From NCBI RefSeq assembly GCF_001984825.2, contig NZ_CP043318.1, positions 868,001 to 932,000 of the forward strand: DNA of 64,000 nucleotides, given 5' to 3'. The stretch is from Enterobacter chengduensis. GTDB taxonomy: Bacteria > Pseudomonadota > Gammaproteobacteria > Enterobacterales > Enterobacteriaceae. The position numbers and the translations under genes are program-made. Of this stretch, positions 48,003 through 58,375 are shown piece by piece. The notes under the pieces were generated by a model that saw only the letters and a list, made by a program, of their open reading frames with translations, ran no database searches and had not been told where the DNA came from. Numbering within the stretch: the stretch's first letter is position 1; the number at the start of each line of letters is the position of its first letter.

Positions 48003-48767
48003 ATGGCCTACAGCAAAATTCGCCAACCAAAACTATCTGATGTGATTGAGCAGCAGCTGGAGTTTTTAATCCTCGAAGGGACTCTGCGCCCGGGTGAGAA
48101 ACTTCCGCCAGAACGCGAGCTGGCAAAACAGTTCGACGTTTCACGTCCCTCTCTGCGTGAGGCGATTCAACGTCTCGAAGCAAAGGGCTTGCTGCTTCGT
48201 CGCCAGGGCGGCGGAACCTTTGTGCAAAACAGCCTGTGGCAGAGCTTCAGCGATCCGCTGGTAGAACTTCTCTCTGACCACCCAGAATCCCAGTTTGACC
48301 TGCTTGAGACCCGTCACGCGCTTGAAGGTATTGCGGCCTATTACGCCGCCCTTCGCAGCACTGATGAAGATCGCGTGCGCATACGCGAACTGCATCAGGC
48401 CATTGAACGGGCACAGCAGTCCGGCGATTTAGACGCCGAGTCCAGCGCCGTCGTCCAGTATCAAATCGCCGTCACCGAAGCAGCCCACAACGTGGTGCTC
48501 CTCCATCTGCTACGCTGCATGGAGCCGATGCTGGCCCAGAACGTTCGTCAGAATTTTGAATTGTTGTATGCCCGTCGGGAGATGCTCCCACTGGTAAGCA
48601 ACCATCGCACCCGAATATTCGAGGCGATAATGGCCGGGGAACCGGAGCAGGCGCGCGAAGCGTCGCACCGTCACCTGGCTTTCATTGAGGAAATCTTGCT
48701 GGACCGCAGCCGTGAACAATCGCGTCGCGAACGTTCATTACGCCGCATACAGCAACGAAAGGATTAA
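48003..48767 (+). CDS. pdhR: Pyruvate-responsive repressor PdhR
   Basis: 254 residues, GntR family, FadR subfamily. N-terminal winged helix (residues about 10-75, [20 protein letters not shown]) and C-terminal all-helical FCD domain that senses pyruvate. Represses its own operon through the operator at 47954-47970. First gene of pdhR-aceE-aceF. Confidence 0.96.
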   Translation: MAYSKIRQPKLSDVIEQQLEFLILEGTLRPGEKLPPERELAKQFDVSRPSLREAIQRLEAKGLLLRRQGGGTFVQNSLWQSFSDPLVELLSDHPESQFDLLETRHALEGIAAYYAALRSTDEDRVRIRELHQAIERAQQSGDLDAESSAVVQYQIAVTEAAHNVVLLHLLRCMEPMLAQNVRQNFELLYARREMLPLVSNHRTRIFEAIMAGEPEQAREASHRHLAFIEEILLDRSREQSRRERSLRRIQQRKD

Positions 48768-48803
48768 GCGCCAGGTACTTTTAGAGCGCGGCAACTAAAC
48801 GCA

Positions 48804-48851
48804 GAACCTGTCTTATTGTGTTTTCTGACGAAAATACAATGGGACAGGTTC
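48804..48851 (+). ncRNA. Long stem-loop in the aceE leader
   Basis: Imperfect hairpin with a 4-base loop. Paired blocks are GAACCTGTC (48804-48812) with GACAGGTTC (48843-48851), ATTGT with ACAAT, and TTTTC with GAAAA, separated by small mismatches. It lies between pdhR and aceE, 39 bases before the aceE ATG. From memory the E. coli gap can form a similar structure. It is probably part of the mRNA, for example a processing, stability or partial termination element, not a separate RNA gene. Confidence 0.6.
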
Positions 48852-48890
48852 CAGACAAATCAACGTATTAGATAGATAAGGAATACCCCC

Positions 48891-51554
48891 ATGTCAGAAC
48901 GTCTCCAAAATGACGTGGATCCGATCGAAACTCGCGACTGGCTACAGGCGATCGAATCGGTCATCCGTGAAGAAGGTGTTGAGCGCGCTCAGTATCTGAT
49001 TGATCAGCTGCTTTCTGAAGCCCGCAAAGGCGGCGTGAAGGTAGCTTCAGGTGCAGGGGCTAGCAACTACGTAAACACGATTGCCGTCGAAGACGAACCG
49101 GAATACCCGGGCAATCTGGATCTGGAACGTCGTATCCGTTCAGCTATCCGCTGGAACGCCATCATGACCGTTCTGCGCGCGTCCAAGAAAGACCTGGAGC
49201 TGGGTGGCCACATGGCGTCCTTCCAGTCTTCTGCGACCGTTTACGAAGTGTGCTTCAACCACTTCTTCCGTGCAGCGAACGAGAAAGACGGCGGCGATCT
49301 GGTATACTTCCAGGGCCACATCTCTCCGGGCATCTATGCACGCGCATTCCTGGAAGGTCGTCTGACTGAAGAGCAGATGAACAACTTCCGTCAGGAAGTT
49401 CACGGTAAAGGTCTGTCTTCTTACCCGCACCCTAAACTGATGCCTGAATTCTGGCAGTTCCCGACCGTATCTATGGGTCTGGGTCCAATCGGTGCGATCT
49501 ACCAGGCGAAATTCCTGAAGTATCTGGAACACCGTGGTCTGAAAGACACCTCCGAGCAGACCGTTTACGCCTTCCTGGGCGACGGCGAAATGGATGAGCC
49601 AGAATCTAAAGGTGCGATCACCATCGCCACCCGTGAGAAGCTGGACAACCTGTGCTTCATCATCAACTGTAACCTGCAGCGTCTGGATGGTCCGGTAACC
49701 GGTAACGGCAAGATCATCAACGAACTGGAAGGCATCTTCGCCGGTGCTGGCTGGAACGTAATCAAAGTCATGTGGGGCGGTCGTTGGGATGAGCTGCTGC
49801 GTAAAGACACCAGCGGTAAGCTGATCCAGCTGATGAACGAAACCGTTGACGGCGACTACCAGACCTTCAAATCCAAAGACGGTGCCTACGTGCGTGAGCA
49901 CTTCTTCGGCAAATACCCTGAAACCGCAGCGCTGGTTGCAGACTGGACTGACGAGCAGATCTGGGCCCTGAACCGCGGTGGTCACGATCCGAAGAAAGTT
50001 TACGCTGCACTGAAAAAAGCGCAGGAAACCAAAGGTAAAGCGACTGTGATCCTGGCCCATACCATCAAAGGTTACGGCATGGGTGATACCGCAGAAGGTA
50101 AAAACATCGCGCACCAGGTTAAGAAAATGAACATGGACGGCGTGCGTTATATCCGCGACCGTTTCAACGTTCCAGTGACCGATGAGCAGGTAGAAAACCT
50201 CTCTTACATCACCTTCCCGGAAGGTTCTGAAGAGCACAAGTACCTGCACGAACGTCGTCAGGCGCTGAAAGGCTACCTGCCAGCTCGCCAGCCTAACTTC
50301 ACCGAGAAGCTGGAACTGCCAGCGCTGGAAGACTTCTCTCAGCTGCTGGAAGAGCAGAACAAAGAGATCTCCACCACTATCGCTTTCGTTCGTGCCCTGA
50401 ACGTGATGCTGAAGAACAAGTCGATCAAAGATCGCCTGGTGCCAATCATCGCCGACGAAGCGCGTACTTTCGGTATGGAAGGTCTGTTCCGTCAGATCGG
50501 TATCTACAGCCCGAACGGCCAGCAGTACACCCCGCAGGACCGTGAGCAGGTTGCCTACTACAAAGAAGACGAGAAAGGTCAGATCCTGCAGGAAGGTATC
50601 AACGAGCTGGGCGCAGGCGCATCCTGGCTGGCTGCTGCGACCTCTTACAGCACCAACAACCTGCCGATGATCCCGTTCTACATCTACTACTCCATGTTCG
50701 GGTTCCAGCGTATCGGTGACCTGTGCTGGCAGGCAGGCGACCAGCAGGCTCGCGGCTTCCTGGTAGGCGGTACGTCCGGTCGTACGACCCTGAACGGTGA
50801 AGGGCTGCAGCACGAAGATGGTCACAGCCACATTCAGTCTCTGACTATCCCTAACTGTATCTCTTACGACCCGTCTTACGCGTACGAAGTGGCAGTCATC
50901 ATGCATGACGGTCTGCAGCGCATGTACGGTGAAGCGCAAGAGAACATTTACTACTACATCACCACCCTGAACGAAAACTACCACATGCCGGCCATGCCAG
51001 CAGGTGCCGAGGAAGGTATCCGTAAAGGTATCTACAAGCTCGAAACCATTGAAGGTAGCAAAGGTAAAGTTCAGCTGCTGGGCTCCGGCTCTATCCTGCG
51101 TCACGTGCGTGAAGCCGCGCAGATCCTGGCGAACGACTACGGCGTGGGTTCCGACGTGTACTCTGTGACTTCCTTCACCGAACTGGCGCGTGATGGCCAG
51201 GATTGTGAGCGCTGGAACATGCTGCACCCGCTGGAAACCCCACGCGTTCCGTACATCGCTCAGGTGATGAACGACGCGCCAGCGGTGGCGTCTACTGACT
51301 ATATGAAACTGTTCGCTGAGCAGGTTCGTACTTACGTTCCAGCTGATGATTATCGCGTACTGGGTACTGACGGCTTCGGTCGTTCTGACAGCCGCGAAAA
51401 CCTGCGTCACCACTTCGAAGTTGATGCTTCTTACGTGGTTGTAGCAGCACTGGGCGAACTGGCTAAACGTGGCGAAATCGATAAGAAAGTGGTTGCGGAC
51501 GCAATCACCAAATTCAACATCGATGCAGAAAAAGTTAACCCGCGTCTGGCGTAA
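48891..51554 (+). CDS. aceE: Pyruvate dehydrogenase E1 component
   Basis: 887 residues, as in E. coli. Homodimeric thiamine diphosphate enzyme that decarboxylates pyruvate and acetylates the E2 lipoyl group. The cofactor motif [10 protein letters not shown] near residue 230 followed by NCNLQRLDG is seen. The ribosome site AAGGAAT lies before the ATG. aceF follows after 14 bases. Confidence 0.98.
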   Translation: MSERLQNDVDPIETRDWLQAIESVIREEGVERAQYLIDQLLSEARKGGVKVASGAGASNYVNTIAVEDEPEYPGNLDLERRIRSAIRWNAIMTVLRASKKDLELGGHMASFQSSATVYEVCFNHFFRAANEKDGGDLVYFQGHISPGIYARAFLEGRLTEEQMNNFRQEVHGKGLSSYPHPKLMPEFWQFPTVSMGLGPIGAIYQAKFLKYLEHRGLKDTSEQTVYAFLGDGEMDEPESKGAITIATREKLDNLCFIINCNLQRLDGPVTGNGKIINELEGIFAGAGWNVIKVMWGGRWDELLRKDTSGKLIQLMNETVDGDYQTFKSKDGAYVREHFFGKYPETAALVADWTDEQIWALNRGGHDPKKVYAALKKAQETKGKATVILAHTIKGYGMGDTAEGKNIAHQVKKMNMDGVRYIRDRFNVPVTDEQVENLSYITFPEGSEEHKYLHERRQALKGYLPARQPNFTEKLELPALEDFSQLLEEQNKEISTTIAFVRALNVMLKNKSIKDRLVPIIADEARTFGMEGLFRQIGIYSPNGQQYTPQDREQVAYYKEDEKGQILQEGINELGAGASWLAAATSYSTNNLPMIPFYIYYSMFGFQRIGDLCWQAGDQQARGFLVGGTSGRTTLNGEGLQHEDGHSHIQSLTIPNCISYDPSYAYEVAVIMHDGLQRMYGEAQENIYYYITTLNENYHMPAMPAGAEEGIRKGIYKLETIEGSKGKVQLLGSGSILRHVREAAQILANDYGVGSDVYSVTSFTELARDGQDCERWNMLHPLETPRVPYIAQVMNDAPAVASTDYMKLFAEQVRTYVPADDYRVLGTDGFGRSDSRENLRHHFEVDASYVVVAALGELAKRGEIDKKVVADAITKFNIDAEKVNPRLA

Positions 51555-51568
51555 GAGGTAAAAGAATA

Positions 51569-53470
51569 ATGGCTATCGAAATCAATGTACCGGACATCGG
51601 GGCTGATGAAGTTGAAATCACCGAGATCCTGGTCAAAGTAGGCGACAAAGTTGAAGCTGAACAGTCGCTGATCACCGTAGAAGGCGACAAAGCCTCTATG
51701 GAAGTCCCGTCTCCTCAGGCTGGCATCGTTAAAGAGATCAAAGTCTCCGTTGGCGATAAAACCGAGACCGGCAAACTGATCATGATTTTCGATTCCGCCG
51801 ACGGTGCAGCAGTTGCTGCACCTGCGCAGGAAGAGAAGAAAGAAGCCGCTCCGGCCGCCGCTGCTCCTGCAGCTGCCGCGGCAGCGAAAGAAGTTAACGT
51901 GCCTGACATCGGCGGTGACGAAGTTGAAGTCACTGAGATCCTGGTGAAAGTGGGCGATACCGTTGCGGCCGAGCAGTCGCTGATCACCGTAGAAGGCGAC
52001 AAAGCCTCTATGGAAGTGCCGGCGCCGTTCGCGGGTACCGTTAAAGAGATCAAGATCAACACCGGCGACAAAGTGTCTACTGGCTCCCTGATTATGGTCT
52101 TCGAAGTGGCGGGTGCTGCACCTGCTGCTGCCCCGGCTCAGGCGGCTGCTCCGGCACCTGCCGCTGCTCCAGCTGCGGCTGGCGGTGCGAAAGACGTGAA
52201 CGTGCCTGACATCGGCGGTGACGAAGTTGAAGTGACCGAAGTGATGGTGAAAGTGGGCGATAAAGTTGCCGCTGAGCAGTCACTGATCACCGTTGAAGGC
52301 GACAAGGCTTCTATGGAAGTCCCAGCGCCGTTCGCCGGTACCGTTAAAGAGATCAAAATCAGCACCGGCGACAAAGTGTCTACCGGCTCTCTGATCATGG
52401 TCTTCGAAGTGGAAGGCGCTGCGCCTGCCGCTGCTCCGGCGGCCGCGGCTGCGCCGGCACCGGCTGCTGCACCGGCTCAGGCTGCTAAACCAGCTGCTGC
52501 CCCTGCTGCGAAAGCGGAAGGCAAATCTGAGTTCGCTGAAAACGACGCTTACGTCCACGCGACTCCGCTGATTCGCCGCCTGGCGCGCGAGTTCGGTGTG
52601 AACCTGGCGAAAGTGAAAGGGACCGGCCGTAAGGGTCGTATCCTGCGCGAAGACGTTCAGACCTACGTGAAAGACGCGGTGAAACGCGCCGAAGCTGCAC
52701 CAGCTGCAGCCGCCGGTGGCGGTATCCCGGGCATGCTGCCATGGCCGAAAGTCGACTTCAGCAAGTTCGGCGAAATCGAAGAAGTGGAGCTGGGCCGCAT
52801 CCAGAAAATCTCTGGTGCTAACCTGAGCCGTAACTGGGTGATGATCCCGCACGTTACGCACTTCGACAAAACCGATATCACCGATCTGGAAGCGTTCCGT
52901 AAACAGCAGAACGCCGAAGCCGAGAAGCGCAAGCTGGACGTGAAATTCACCCCAGTGGTCTTCATCATGAAGGCCGTTGCCGCTGCACTTGAGCAGATGC
53001 CACGCTTCAACAGCTCCCTGTCCGAAGACGGCCAGAAGCTGACGCTGAAGAAATACATCAACATCGGTGTTGCGGTTGATACGCCAAATGGTCTGGTTGT
53101 TCCGGTCTTCAAGGACGTGAACAAGAAGAGCATCACCGAGCTGTCCCGCGAACTGACCGTGATCTCCAAGAAAGCGCGTGATGGTAAGCTGACTGCCGGC
53201 GAAATGCAGGGCGGCTGCTTCACGATCTCCAGCATCGGCGGCCTGGGTACCACCCACTTCGCGCCGATTGTTAACGCGCCGGAAGTGGCGATCCTTGGCG
53301 TGTCCAAGTCCGCCATGGAGCCGGTGTGGAATGGCAAAGAGTTCATGCCGCGTCTGATGATGCCAATCTCTCTGTCCTTCGACCACCGCGTGATCGACGG
53401 TGCTGATGGTGCGCGCTTCATCACCATCATCAACAACATGCTGAGCGACATTCGCCGCCTGGTGATGTAA
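51569..53470 (+). CDS. aceF: Pyruvate dehydrogenase E2 (dihydrolipoamide acetyltransferase)
   Basis: 633 residues. Three tandem lipoyl domains, with lipoylated lysines at 41, 145 and 246, each in EGDKASMEV. They are joined by Ala/Pro-rich flexible linkers. A peripheral subunit-binding domain follows near residues 330-365 ([19 protein letters not shown]), then the catalytic domain with [12 protein letters not shown] near the C-terminus. Forms the 24-mer core of the complex. DNA of the three lipoyl repeats is very similar. A strong terminator follows. Confidence 0.98.
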   Translation: MAIEINVPDIGADEVEITEILVKVGDKVEAEQSLITVEGDKASMEVPSPQAGIVKEIKVSVGDKTETGKLIMIFDSADGAAVAAPAQEEKKEAAPAAAAPAAAAAAKEVNVPDIGGDEVEVTEILVKVGDTVAAEQSLITVEGDKASMEVPAPFAGTVKEIKINTGDKVSTGSLIMVFEVAGAAPAAAPAQAAAPAPAAAPAAAGGAKDVNVPDIGGDEVEVTEVMVKVGDKVAAEQSLITVEGDKASMEVPAPFAGTVKEIKISTGDKVSTGSLIMVFEVEGAAPAAAPAAAAAPAPAAAPAQAAKPAAAPAAKAEGKSEFAENDAYVHATPLIRRLAREFGVNLAKVKGTGRKGRILREDVQTYVKDAVKRAEAAPAAAAGGGIPGMLPWPKVDFSKFGEIEEVELGRIQKISGANLSRNWVMIPHVTHFDKTDITDLEAFRKQQNAEAEKRKLDVKFTPVVFIMKAVAAALEQMPRFNSSLSEDGQKLTLKKYINIGVAVDTPNGLVVPVFKDVNKKSITELSRELTVISKKARDGKLTAGEMQGGCFTISSIGGLGTTHFAPIVNAPEVAILGVSKSAMEPVWNGKEFMPRLMMPISLSFDHRVIDGADGARFITIINNMLSDIRRLVM

Positions 53471-53474
53471 TCGA

Positions 53475-53501
53475 AAAGCCGGCCAGTCGGCCGGCTTTTT
53501 T
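53475..53501 (+). terminator. Terminator after aceF
   Basis: AGCCGGCC (53477-53484) pairs with GGCCGGCT (53489-53496), then T run. lpd therefore also needs its own promoter. Confidence 0.92.
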
Positions 53502-53567
53502 CTGGTAACCTCATGGTGTTATTGAAGTTACTGGCGTAAGCAAAAATTCATGAGCCGTTTGTTGTTT

Positions 53568-53587
53568 CAAAATTGTTAACAATTTTG
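53568..53587. promoter_or_regulatory. Perfect 20-base palindrome in the lpd promoter region
   Basis: CAAAATTGTT and its exact mirror AACAATTTTG are adjacent, directly before TAAAAT (53588-53593), a good -10 candidate. The site therefore overlaps the lpd promoter spacer and -35, as expected of an operator. ArcA regulates lpd in E. coli, but I cannot assign the binding protein. Confidence 0.6.
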
Positions 53588-53645
53588 TAAAATGCGGGCG
53601 GATAGAACGACCCGGTGGACGACGGGTATAAATTAAGAGGTCATG

Positions 53646-55070
53646 ATGAGCACAGAAATCAAAACTCAGGTCGTAGTACTTGGGGCAGGCCCGGCAGGTT
53701 ATTCCGCAGCATTCCGCGCCGCGGATTTAGGTCTGGAAACCGTCATCGTAGAACGTTACAGCACCCTCGGCGGTGTTTGTCTGAACGTCGGCTGTATCCC
53801 TTCTAAAGCGCTGCTGCACGTCGCGAAAGTGATCGAAGAAGCCAAAGCGCTGGCAGAACACGGTATCGTCTTCGGCGAGCCGAAAACCGATATCGACAAA
53901 ATTCGTACCTGGAAAGAGAAAGTTATCACTCAGCTGACCGGCGGTCTGGCGGGTATGGCCAAAGGCCGTAAGGTGAAAGTGGTAAACGGTCTGGGTAAAT
54001 TCACCGGTGCGAACACCCTGGAAGTGGATGGCGAAAACGGCAAAACCGTGATCAACTTCGACAACGCGATCATCGCGGCAGGCTCTCGCCCAATCGAACT
54101 GCCTTTCATTCCGCATGAAGATCCGCGCGTGTGGGATTCCACCGATGCCCTGGAGCTGAAAACCGTTCCTAAGCGCCTGCTGGTTATGGGCGGCGGTATC
54201 ATCGGTCTGGAAATGGGTACCGTGTACCATGCGCTGGGTTCAGAGATCGACGTGGTTGAAATGTTCGACCAGGTTATCCCGGCTGCCGATAAAGACATCG
54301 TTAAGGTCTTCACCAAGCGCATCAGCAAGAAATTCAACCTGATGCTGGAAACCAAAGTAACTGCCGTTGAAGCGAAAGAAGACGGTATTTACGTTTCCAT
54401 GGAAGGCAAAAAAGCCCCGTCCGAACCACAGCGTTACGACGCCGTGCTGGTGGCTATCGGCCGCGTGCCGAACGGTAAAAACCTCGACGCGGGCAAAGCC
54501 GGCGTGGAAGTGGACGACCGTGGCTTCATCCGCGTTGATAAACAGCTGCGCACCAACGTGCCGCACATCTTTGCTATCGGCGATATCGTCGGTCAGCCAA
54601 TGCTGGCGCACAAAGGCGTTCACGAAGGTCACGTTGCCGCTGAAGTTATTGCCGGCATGAAGCACTACTTCGATCCGAAAGTCATTCCATCTATCGCGTA
54701 CACCGAGCCAGAAGTGGCATGGGTGGGTCTGACCGAGAAAGAAGCGAAAGAGAAAGGCATCAGCTACGAAACCGCCACCTTCCCGTGGGCTGCTTCTGGC
54801 CGTGCTATCGCTTCCGACTGCGCAGACGGTATGACCAAACTGATCTTCGACAAAGAGACTCACCGCGTGATCGGTGGTGCGATTGTCGGCACCAACGGCG
54901 GCGAGCTGCTGGGTGAAATCGGTCTGGCGATCGAAATGGGCTGTGACGCGGAAGACATCGCGCTGACCATCCACGCTCACCCGACTCTGCACGAGTCCGT
55001 GGGCCTGGCGGCAGAAGTGTTTGAAGGCAGCATCACCGACCTGCCAAACGCGAAAGCGAAGAAGAAATAA
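53646..55070 (+). CDS. lpd: Dihydrolipoamide dehydrogenase (E3)
   Basis: 474 residues from ATG 53646 (STEIKTQVVVLG); the ATG at 53643 directly before it is also usable. FAD-binding VVVLGAGPAGYSAAF, redox-active disulfide GGVCLNVGCIPSK, NAD loop VMGGGIIGLEMG, and the catalytic His/Glu region HAHPTLHES are present. Shared E3 of pyruvate and 2-oxoglutarate dehydrogenases and the glycine cleavage system. Own promoter region with a palindrome. Confidence 0.98.
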   Translation: MSTEIKTQVVVLGAGPAGYSAAFRAADLGLETVIVERYSTLGGVCLNVGCIPSKALLHVAKVIEEAKALAEHGIVFGEPKTDIDKIRTWKEKVITQLTGGLAGMAKGRKVKVVNGLGKFTGANTLEVDGENGKTVINFDNAIIAAGSRPIELPFIPHEDPRVWDSTDALELKTVPKRLLVMGGGIIGLEMGTVYHALGSEIDVVEMFDQVIPAADKDIVKVFTKRISKKFNLMLETKVTAVEAKEDGIYVSMEGKKAPSEPQRYDAVLVAIGRVPNGKNLDAGKAGVEVDDRGFIRVDKQLRTNVPHIFAIGDIVGQPMLAHKGVHEGHVAAEVIAGMKHYFDPKVIPSIAYTEPEVAWVGLTEKEAKEKGISYETATFPWAASGRAIASDCADGMTKLIFDKETHRVIGGAIVGTNGGELLGEIGLAIEMGCDAEDIALTIHAHPTLHESVGLAAEVFEGSITDLPNAKAKKK

Positions 55071-55086
55071 GCTTCTTTCGATTGCT

Positions 55087-55114
55087 AAACGCCTCCCCGG
55101 AGGCGTTTTTTTTT
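55087..55114 (+). terminator. Terminator after lpd
   Basis: AAACGCCTC (55087-55095) pairs with GAGGCGTTT (55100-55108), ending in nine T. Confidence 0.92.
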
Positions 55115-55265
55115 GCCCGGAAACTACCCGAATTGGTAGTCATCTCATTGATATTTCCGCTAAAAATTTCCCTTCTTCTGCCGATACTTTTTTCACCGTT
55201 GTGTGGCTACTGGCTGCGCGGTTCAGGGGTTCTGGACTTTTAATTACACGAAAAAAGGAAAAAGC

Positions 55266-55997
55266 ATGTCTTTTAAGAAAATTGTGGGAATTGGCTTACT
55301 GGCGTCAGTTATGACGCTGACCGGATGTGGCGCAATGACGACAGCCGTGAAAAAGCGCAACCTGGAAGTGAAAACCCAGATGAGCGAAACCATCTGGCTT
55401 GAGCCATCCAGTGAAAAAACGGTCTACATTCAGGTAAAAAACACCTCCGATAAAGACATGAGCAACCTCCAGACGCTGCTGGCAAACGATCTGAGTGCCA
55501 AAGGGTACAAGGTCACCAGCTCACCTGACGGCGCATACTACTGGGTTCAGGCTAACGTCCTCAAAGCCGATAAAATGGACCTCCGCGAGTCTCAGGGCTA
55601 CCTGAAAACTGGCTATGAAGGTGCCGCCGTGGGCGCCGCGCTAGGGGCCGGTATCACTGCCTACAACAGCAACTCTTCCGGCGCCGCGCTGGGCGTGGGG
55701 CTGGCGGCAGGCCTGATCGGGATGGCGGCGGATGCGATGGTGGAAGACGTGAACTACACCATGGTTACCGACCTGCAGATCTCTGAGCGTAGCAAAGCGA
55801 AAGTCACCACCGATAACATTGCGGCGCTGCGCCAGGGGACGTCCGGCGTGAAGCTGCAAACCAGCTCCGAGCAGGGCGATCGCGCGAAGTATCAGACCCG
55901 CGTGGTATCGAATGCTAACAAGGTCAATCTGAAGTTCGAAGAAGCGAAACCGGTTCTGGAAGCGCAGCTGGCGAAATCGGTGGCAAATATTCTGTAA
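55266..55997 (+). CDS. traT: TraT-family outer membrane lipoprotein (complement resistance/surface exclusion type)
   Basis: 243 residues from ATG 55266. Signal peptide with lipobox LTGC, giving a lipidated Cys near residue 20, then [20 protein letters not shown], nearly the same as F-plasmid TraT. Hydrophobic Gly/Ala-rich segments ([15 protein letters not shown] and [16 protein letters not shown]) match those of TraT along the whole length. Plasmid TraT blocks mating-pair stabilisation and raises serum resistance. Here the gene is alone between lpd and yacH, with no other tra gene, so it is a chromosomal homologue of uncertain role. E. coli K-12 lacks it at this site. Confidence 0.88.
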   Translation: MSFKKIVGIGLLASVMTLTGCGAMTTAVKKRNLEVKTQMSETIWLEPSSEKTVYIQVKNTSDKDMSNLQTLLANDLSAKGYKVTSSPDGAYYWVQANVLKADKMDLRESQGYLKTGYEGAAVGAALGAGITAYNSNSSGAALGVGLAAGLIGMAADAMVEDVNYTMVTDLQISERSKAKVTTDNIAALRQGTSGVKLQTSSEQGDRAKYQTRVVSNANKVNLKFEEAKPVLEAQLAKSVANIL

Positions 55998-56046
55998 GTA
56001 AAACAGCCGGGTGGCGGCTTCGCCTTACCCGGCCTGCAAAATGGCG

Positions 56047-56838
56047 TTAGGGGACCACAGGCTGCCAGCTTTTATCAGGACTATAGGCGGTCATTGCCCG
56101 GGCTTTCTGCTCGGAATCGCTGCCAAGATCGGACTGATACACCTTGTCATCCTGATTTACCACAAAGCTCATGACGCCCGTCTGGCCGTAGCTAACCGGC
56201 CAGGCAACCATCGCGAAACCGTGATTATCCGGCAGGATCCGAAAGCGATAGCCGTGATAGCCGGTACCCGGCACGCTCGGGCTAAATGCCGGTCCGAGCG
56301 GGCTGGGCGCTTCGCCGGGTGAGGCGGGCCAGTACAGGCCGTCCTTTTTCCCCTGCGAGCTGACAATCTTCTGCGCGTATTGCTGGTTCATCGCAAAGTA
56401 GCTTTGCTGCGCATCAACATAGGCATGTAGGGCTTCAATGGCGGCGAGCTCGTTACGCCCGATTTCGCGGGTCAGGATCTCTTCCGCCCCTTCTTTAATA
56501 TCAAACGCCCAGCCGGCAGCGGTTTTGATCACCGGAATGGGGAGCTGCCAGCCGCTGTCTCCGACGACAAGATGCGCCGTATCGCCTTCGACAACCGTGT
56601 TGTGACGGACTTTCCAGTCGCGCAGGAAGCGATCGACGGCGTCCGGATCAACGCCTTCCGGCGGCAGAAAATCGCGCCAGTTCTCTCCAAGCAGGTTGCT
56701 CATCGCGCGCCCATTTTGCTCACTGATGGCTTTAGCCAGCGCATCGGTTGCCTGGTCTGGCGTACTAAAGGACTGCTGCGCCATCACCGAGGCCGAAAGC
56801 ACGAACAACGCTATTCCACTGAGTAGTTTACTTTTCAT
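56047..56838 (-). CDS. DUF2950 family periplasmic protein
   Basis: 263 residues from ATG 56836-56838 (MKSKLLSGIALFVLSASVMAQQ), a clear Sec signal peptide with cleavage after AQ or MA. The mature protein resembles DUF2950, with GLYWP and PGTGYHGYRFRIL near the C-terminal half; function unknown. Starts 10 bases after the DUF3300 gene and shares its transcript. The two families are often encoded side by side, suggesting a joint envelope role. Confidence 0.75.
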   Translation of the reverse strand: MKSKLLSGIALFVLSASVMAQQSFSTPDQATDALAKAISEQNGRAMSNLLGENWRDFLPPEGVDPDAVDRFLRDWKVRHNTVVEGDTAHLVVGDSGWQLPIPVIKTAAGWAFDIKEGAEEILTREIGRNELAAIEALHAYVDAQQSYFAMNQQYAQKIVSSQGKKDGLYWPASPGEAPSPLGPAFSPSVPGTGYHGYRFRILPDNHGFAMVAWPVSYGQTGVMSFVVNQDDKVYQSDLGSDSEQKARAMTAYSPDKSWQPVVP

Positions 56839-56848
56839 GTCGGTTCCC

Positions 56849-58375
56849 TTAGCGATGTCGAATTTCACGGCGCTCAACGCGTCCACCAGACGCCTGACGC
56901 ATCTGCTGCTGGCGAGCGGCGAGCTGTCTGCTTTGCGCACCGCGCTGCTGCTGCGCCTGCCAGTTCGCGGAGCGGCTGTCGTTGCCGCTCAGCGCATTGG
57001 CCCGGGGCTGACTGTTTCGCTGCTGAAGAGGGCGTTGCTGCGCGGGCTGCGACGCGCGTTTCTCTTGTCGCTGCGCGGTACTTCGCTTCGCCGTCTGCGG
57101 TTTGGTGTCGTAGCCACGGTAGTTATTGCGCTGCGAAATCTGCTTCAGCTGTTCGCTTGAGGCCTGACGCTGCGCGTCTCTCGTTCCGCTGCGCGCCGTT
57201 TGCGGGAAGGTTTTGCCCGTGGATTTCTCCATCTGGCTCAGCGCAGCCTGACGCTGGCTATCCCGGTTAACCGGTGTTTGCTGCGCTGAGCTTAGCCCGG
57301 TCGCCGCGCTGGTTGAGTGGAAGCGGGTGTTGAGCTGGTTAGTGGGATAGGGCACGCCTTCCCGATAGGCCGGGTTGTGCTGCCAGGTGCGGTTGGCGTC
57401 CGTCAGGCGCTGTCCGCTGATTTTATTGAAGTTCTGAACGTTGATATTGATATTGTTATCGCCGTTGCGGTTATAGCCGCCGTGATTATCCCAGTCGCCA
57501 TGGTGGTGATCCCAGTCATCGTCATCATCCCAGTCGATGTTGCTGAAAATGGCATAGGTTGTGGCGACGCCCAGGCTGAAGCCTAAACCGTTGACGAAGC
57601 TGTTGCCAAACTGCTCCCAGGGCGTTGGCGGAAGATAGGTGGGCGGATAGGCGGTGTTTGGCCAGGTTCCGTAAACCGTATTGGGGTTATAGGTGGGGAC
57701 GTAAATCACCTGCGGGTCGGCAGATTCAATTTTGATTACCGTTGGGGCGGGCGCGGACGTCGTCGCTGTCGTTGTCTCGCTGGTGCTGGTTTTCGCCGGC
57801 GCCGGTTTTGTCACGGTGGTGACCTTCTGCTGAGGCGTGGATTGCAGCGCGCCGGTCTTCTGTGCCAGCGCGCGCAGGCGTTGCACGGAATCCATCACGT
57901 CTTTCGGCTGCGCGAGAAACGCATCACCCAGATTTTGCACCCACGGCGGGTTTTCCCCCATCAGCGACATCAGCTGAGGAAACGCGACCAGCGATTTTAC
58001 GCTCGGATCCCACGGCTGGCCCGCAACGGCCTGGATCGCGGCGTCCCCTTCCATTTTGGGGTTGTCTTTGGACCACTGCGCCGCCTGGATCACGTTGGCT
58101 GGGTAAGTTGCGGCCATCAGAATTTGTGACAGCAGGGCGTCAGGGTAGAGCGCAATGGGGGCAACCCACTGATCGATTTGCGCGGCCGTATACGTTGGCG
58201 CGGCGACCGGGGCGGGCTGGGCTGCGGCAGGCGCTGGTGCAGCCGGCTGTTGAGCGGCCGCTGCCGGCGCTGCGGGCTCCGTCGCGCGGCCTTTGACAAA
58301 CATGACGCCTGAGGCGGCAAACAGCCCGGCACTGCACAGAAGGACGAGCAGATGTGGCTTAAAGGACAACTTCAT
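56849..58375 (-). CDS. yacH: DUF3300 family envelope protein (YacH-like)
   Basis: 508 residues from ATG 58373-58375. N-terminal signal or anchor at about residues 6-26, then an Ala/Pro-rich linker. The DUF3300 domain follows (IDQWVAPIALYPDALLSQIL; DPQVIYVPTYNP) and a membrane-like segment near residue 260. Next comes an acidic and His-rich patch (DWDDDDDWDHHHGDWDNHGG), and the last 170 residues are Gln/Arg-rich and probably disordered. Location between lpd and acnB matches E. coli yacH, which I recall as a DUF3300 protein of 617 residues, so symbol by synteny. Function unknown. Confidence 0.75.
   Translation of the reverse strand: MKLSFKPHLLVLLCSAGLFAASGVMFVKGRATEPAAPAAAAQQPAAPAPAAAQPAPVAAPTYTAAQIDQWVAPIALYPDALLSQILMAATYPANVIQAAQWSKDNPKMEGDAAIQAVAGQPWDPSVKSLVAFPQLMSLMGENPPWVQNLGDAFLAQPKDVMDSVQRLRALAQKTGALQSTPQQKVTTVTKPAPAKTSTSETTTATTSAPAPTVIKIESADPQVIYVPTYNPNTVYGTWPNTAYPPTYLPPTPWEQFGNSFVNGLGFSLGVATTYAIFSNIDWDDDDDWDHHHGDWDNHGGYNRNGDNNININVQNFNKISGQRLTDANRTWQHNPAYREGVPYPTNQLNTRFHSTSAATGLSSAQQTPVNRDSQRQAALSQMEKSTGKTFPQTARSGTRDAQRQASSEQLKQISQRNNYRGYDTKPQTAKRSTAQRQEKRASQPAQQRPLQQRNSQPRANALSGNDSRSANWQAQQQRGAQSRQLAARQQQMRQASGGRVERREIRHR

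Noticed and set aside
49140..51413. 757-codon open frame antisense to aceE
   Set aside because: It mirrors the aceE codon pattern, has no family features, and arises from biased codon use of a highly expressed gene.
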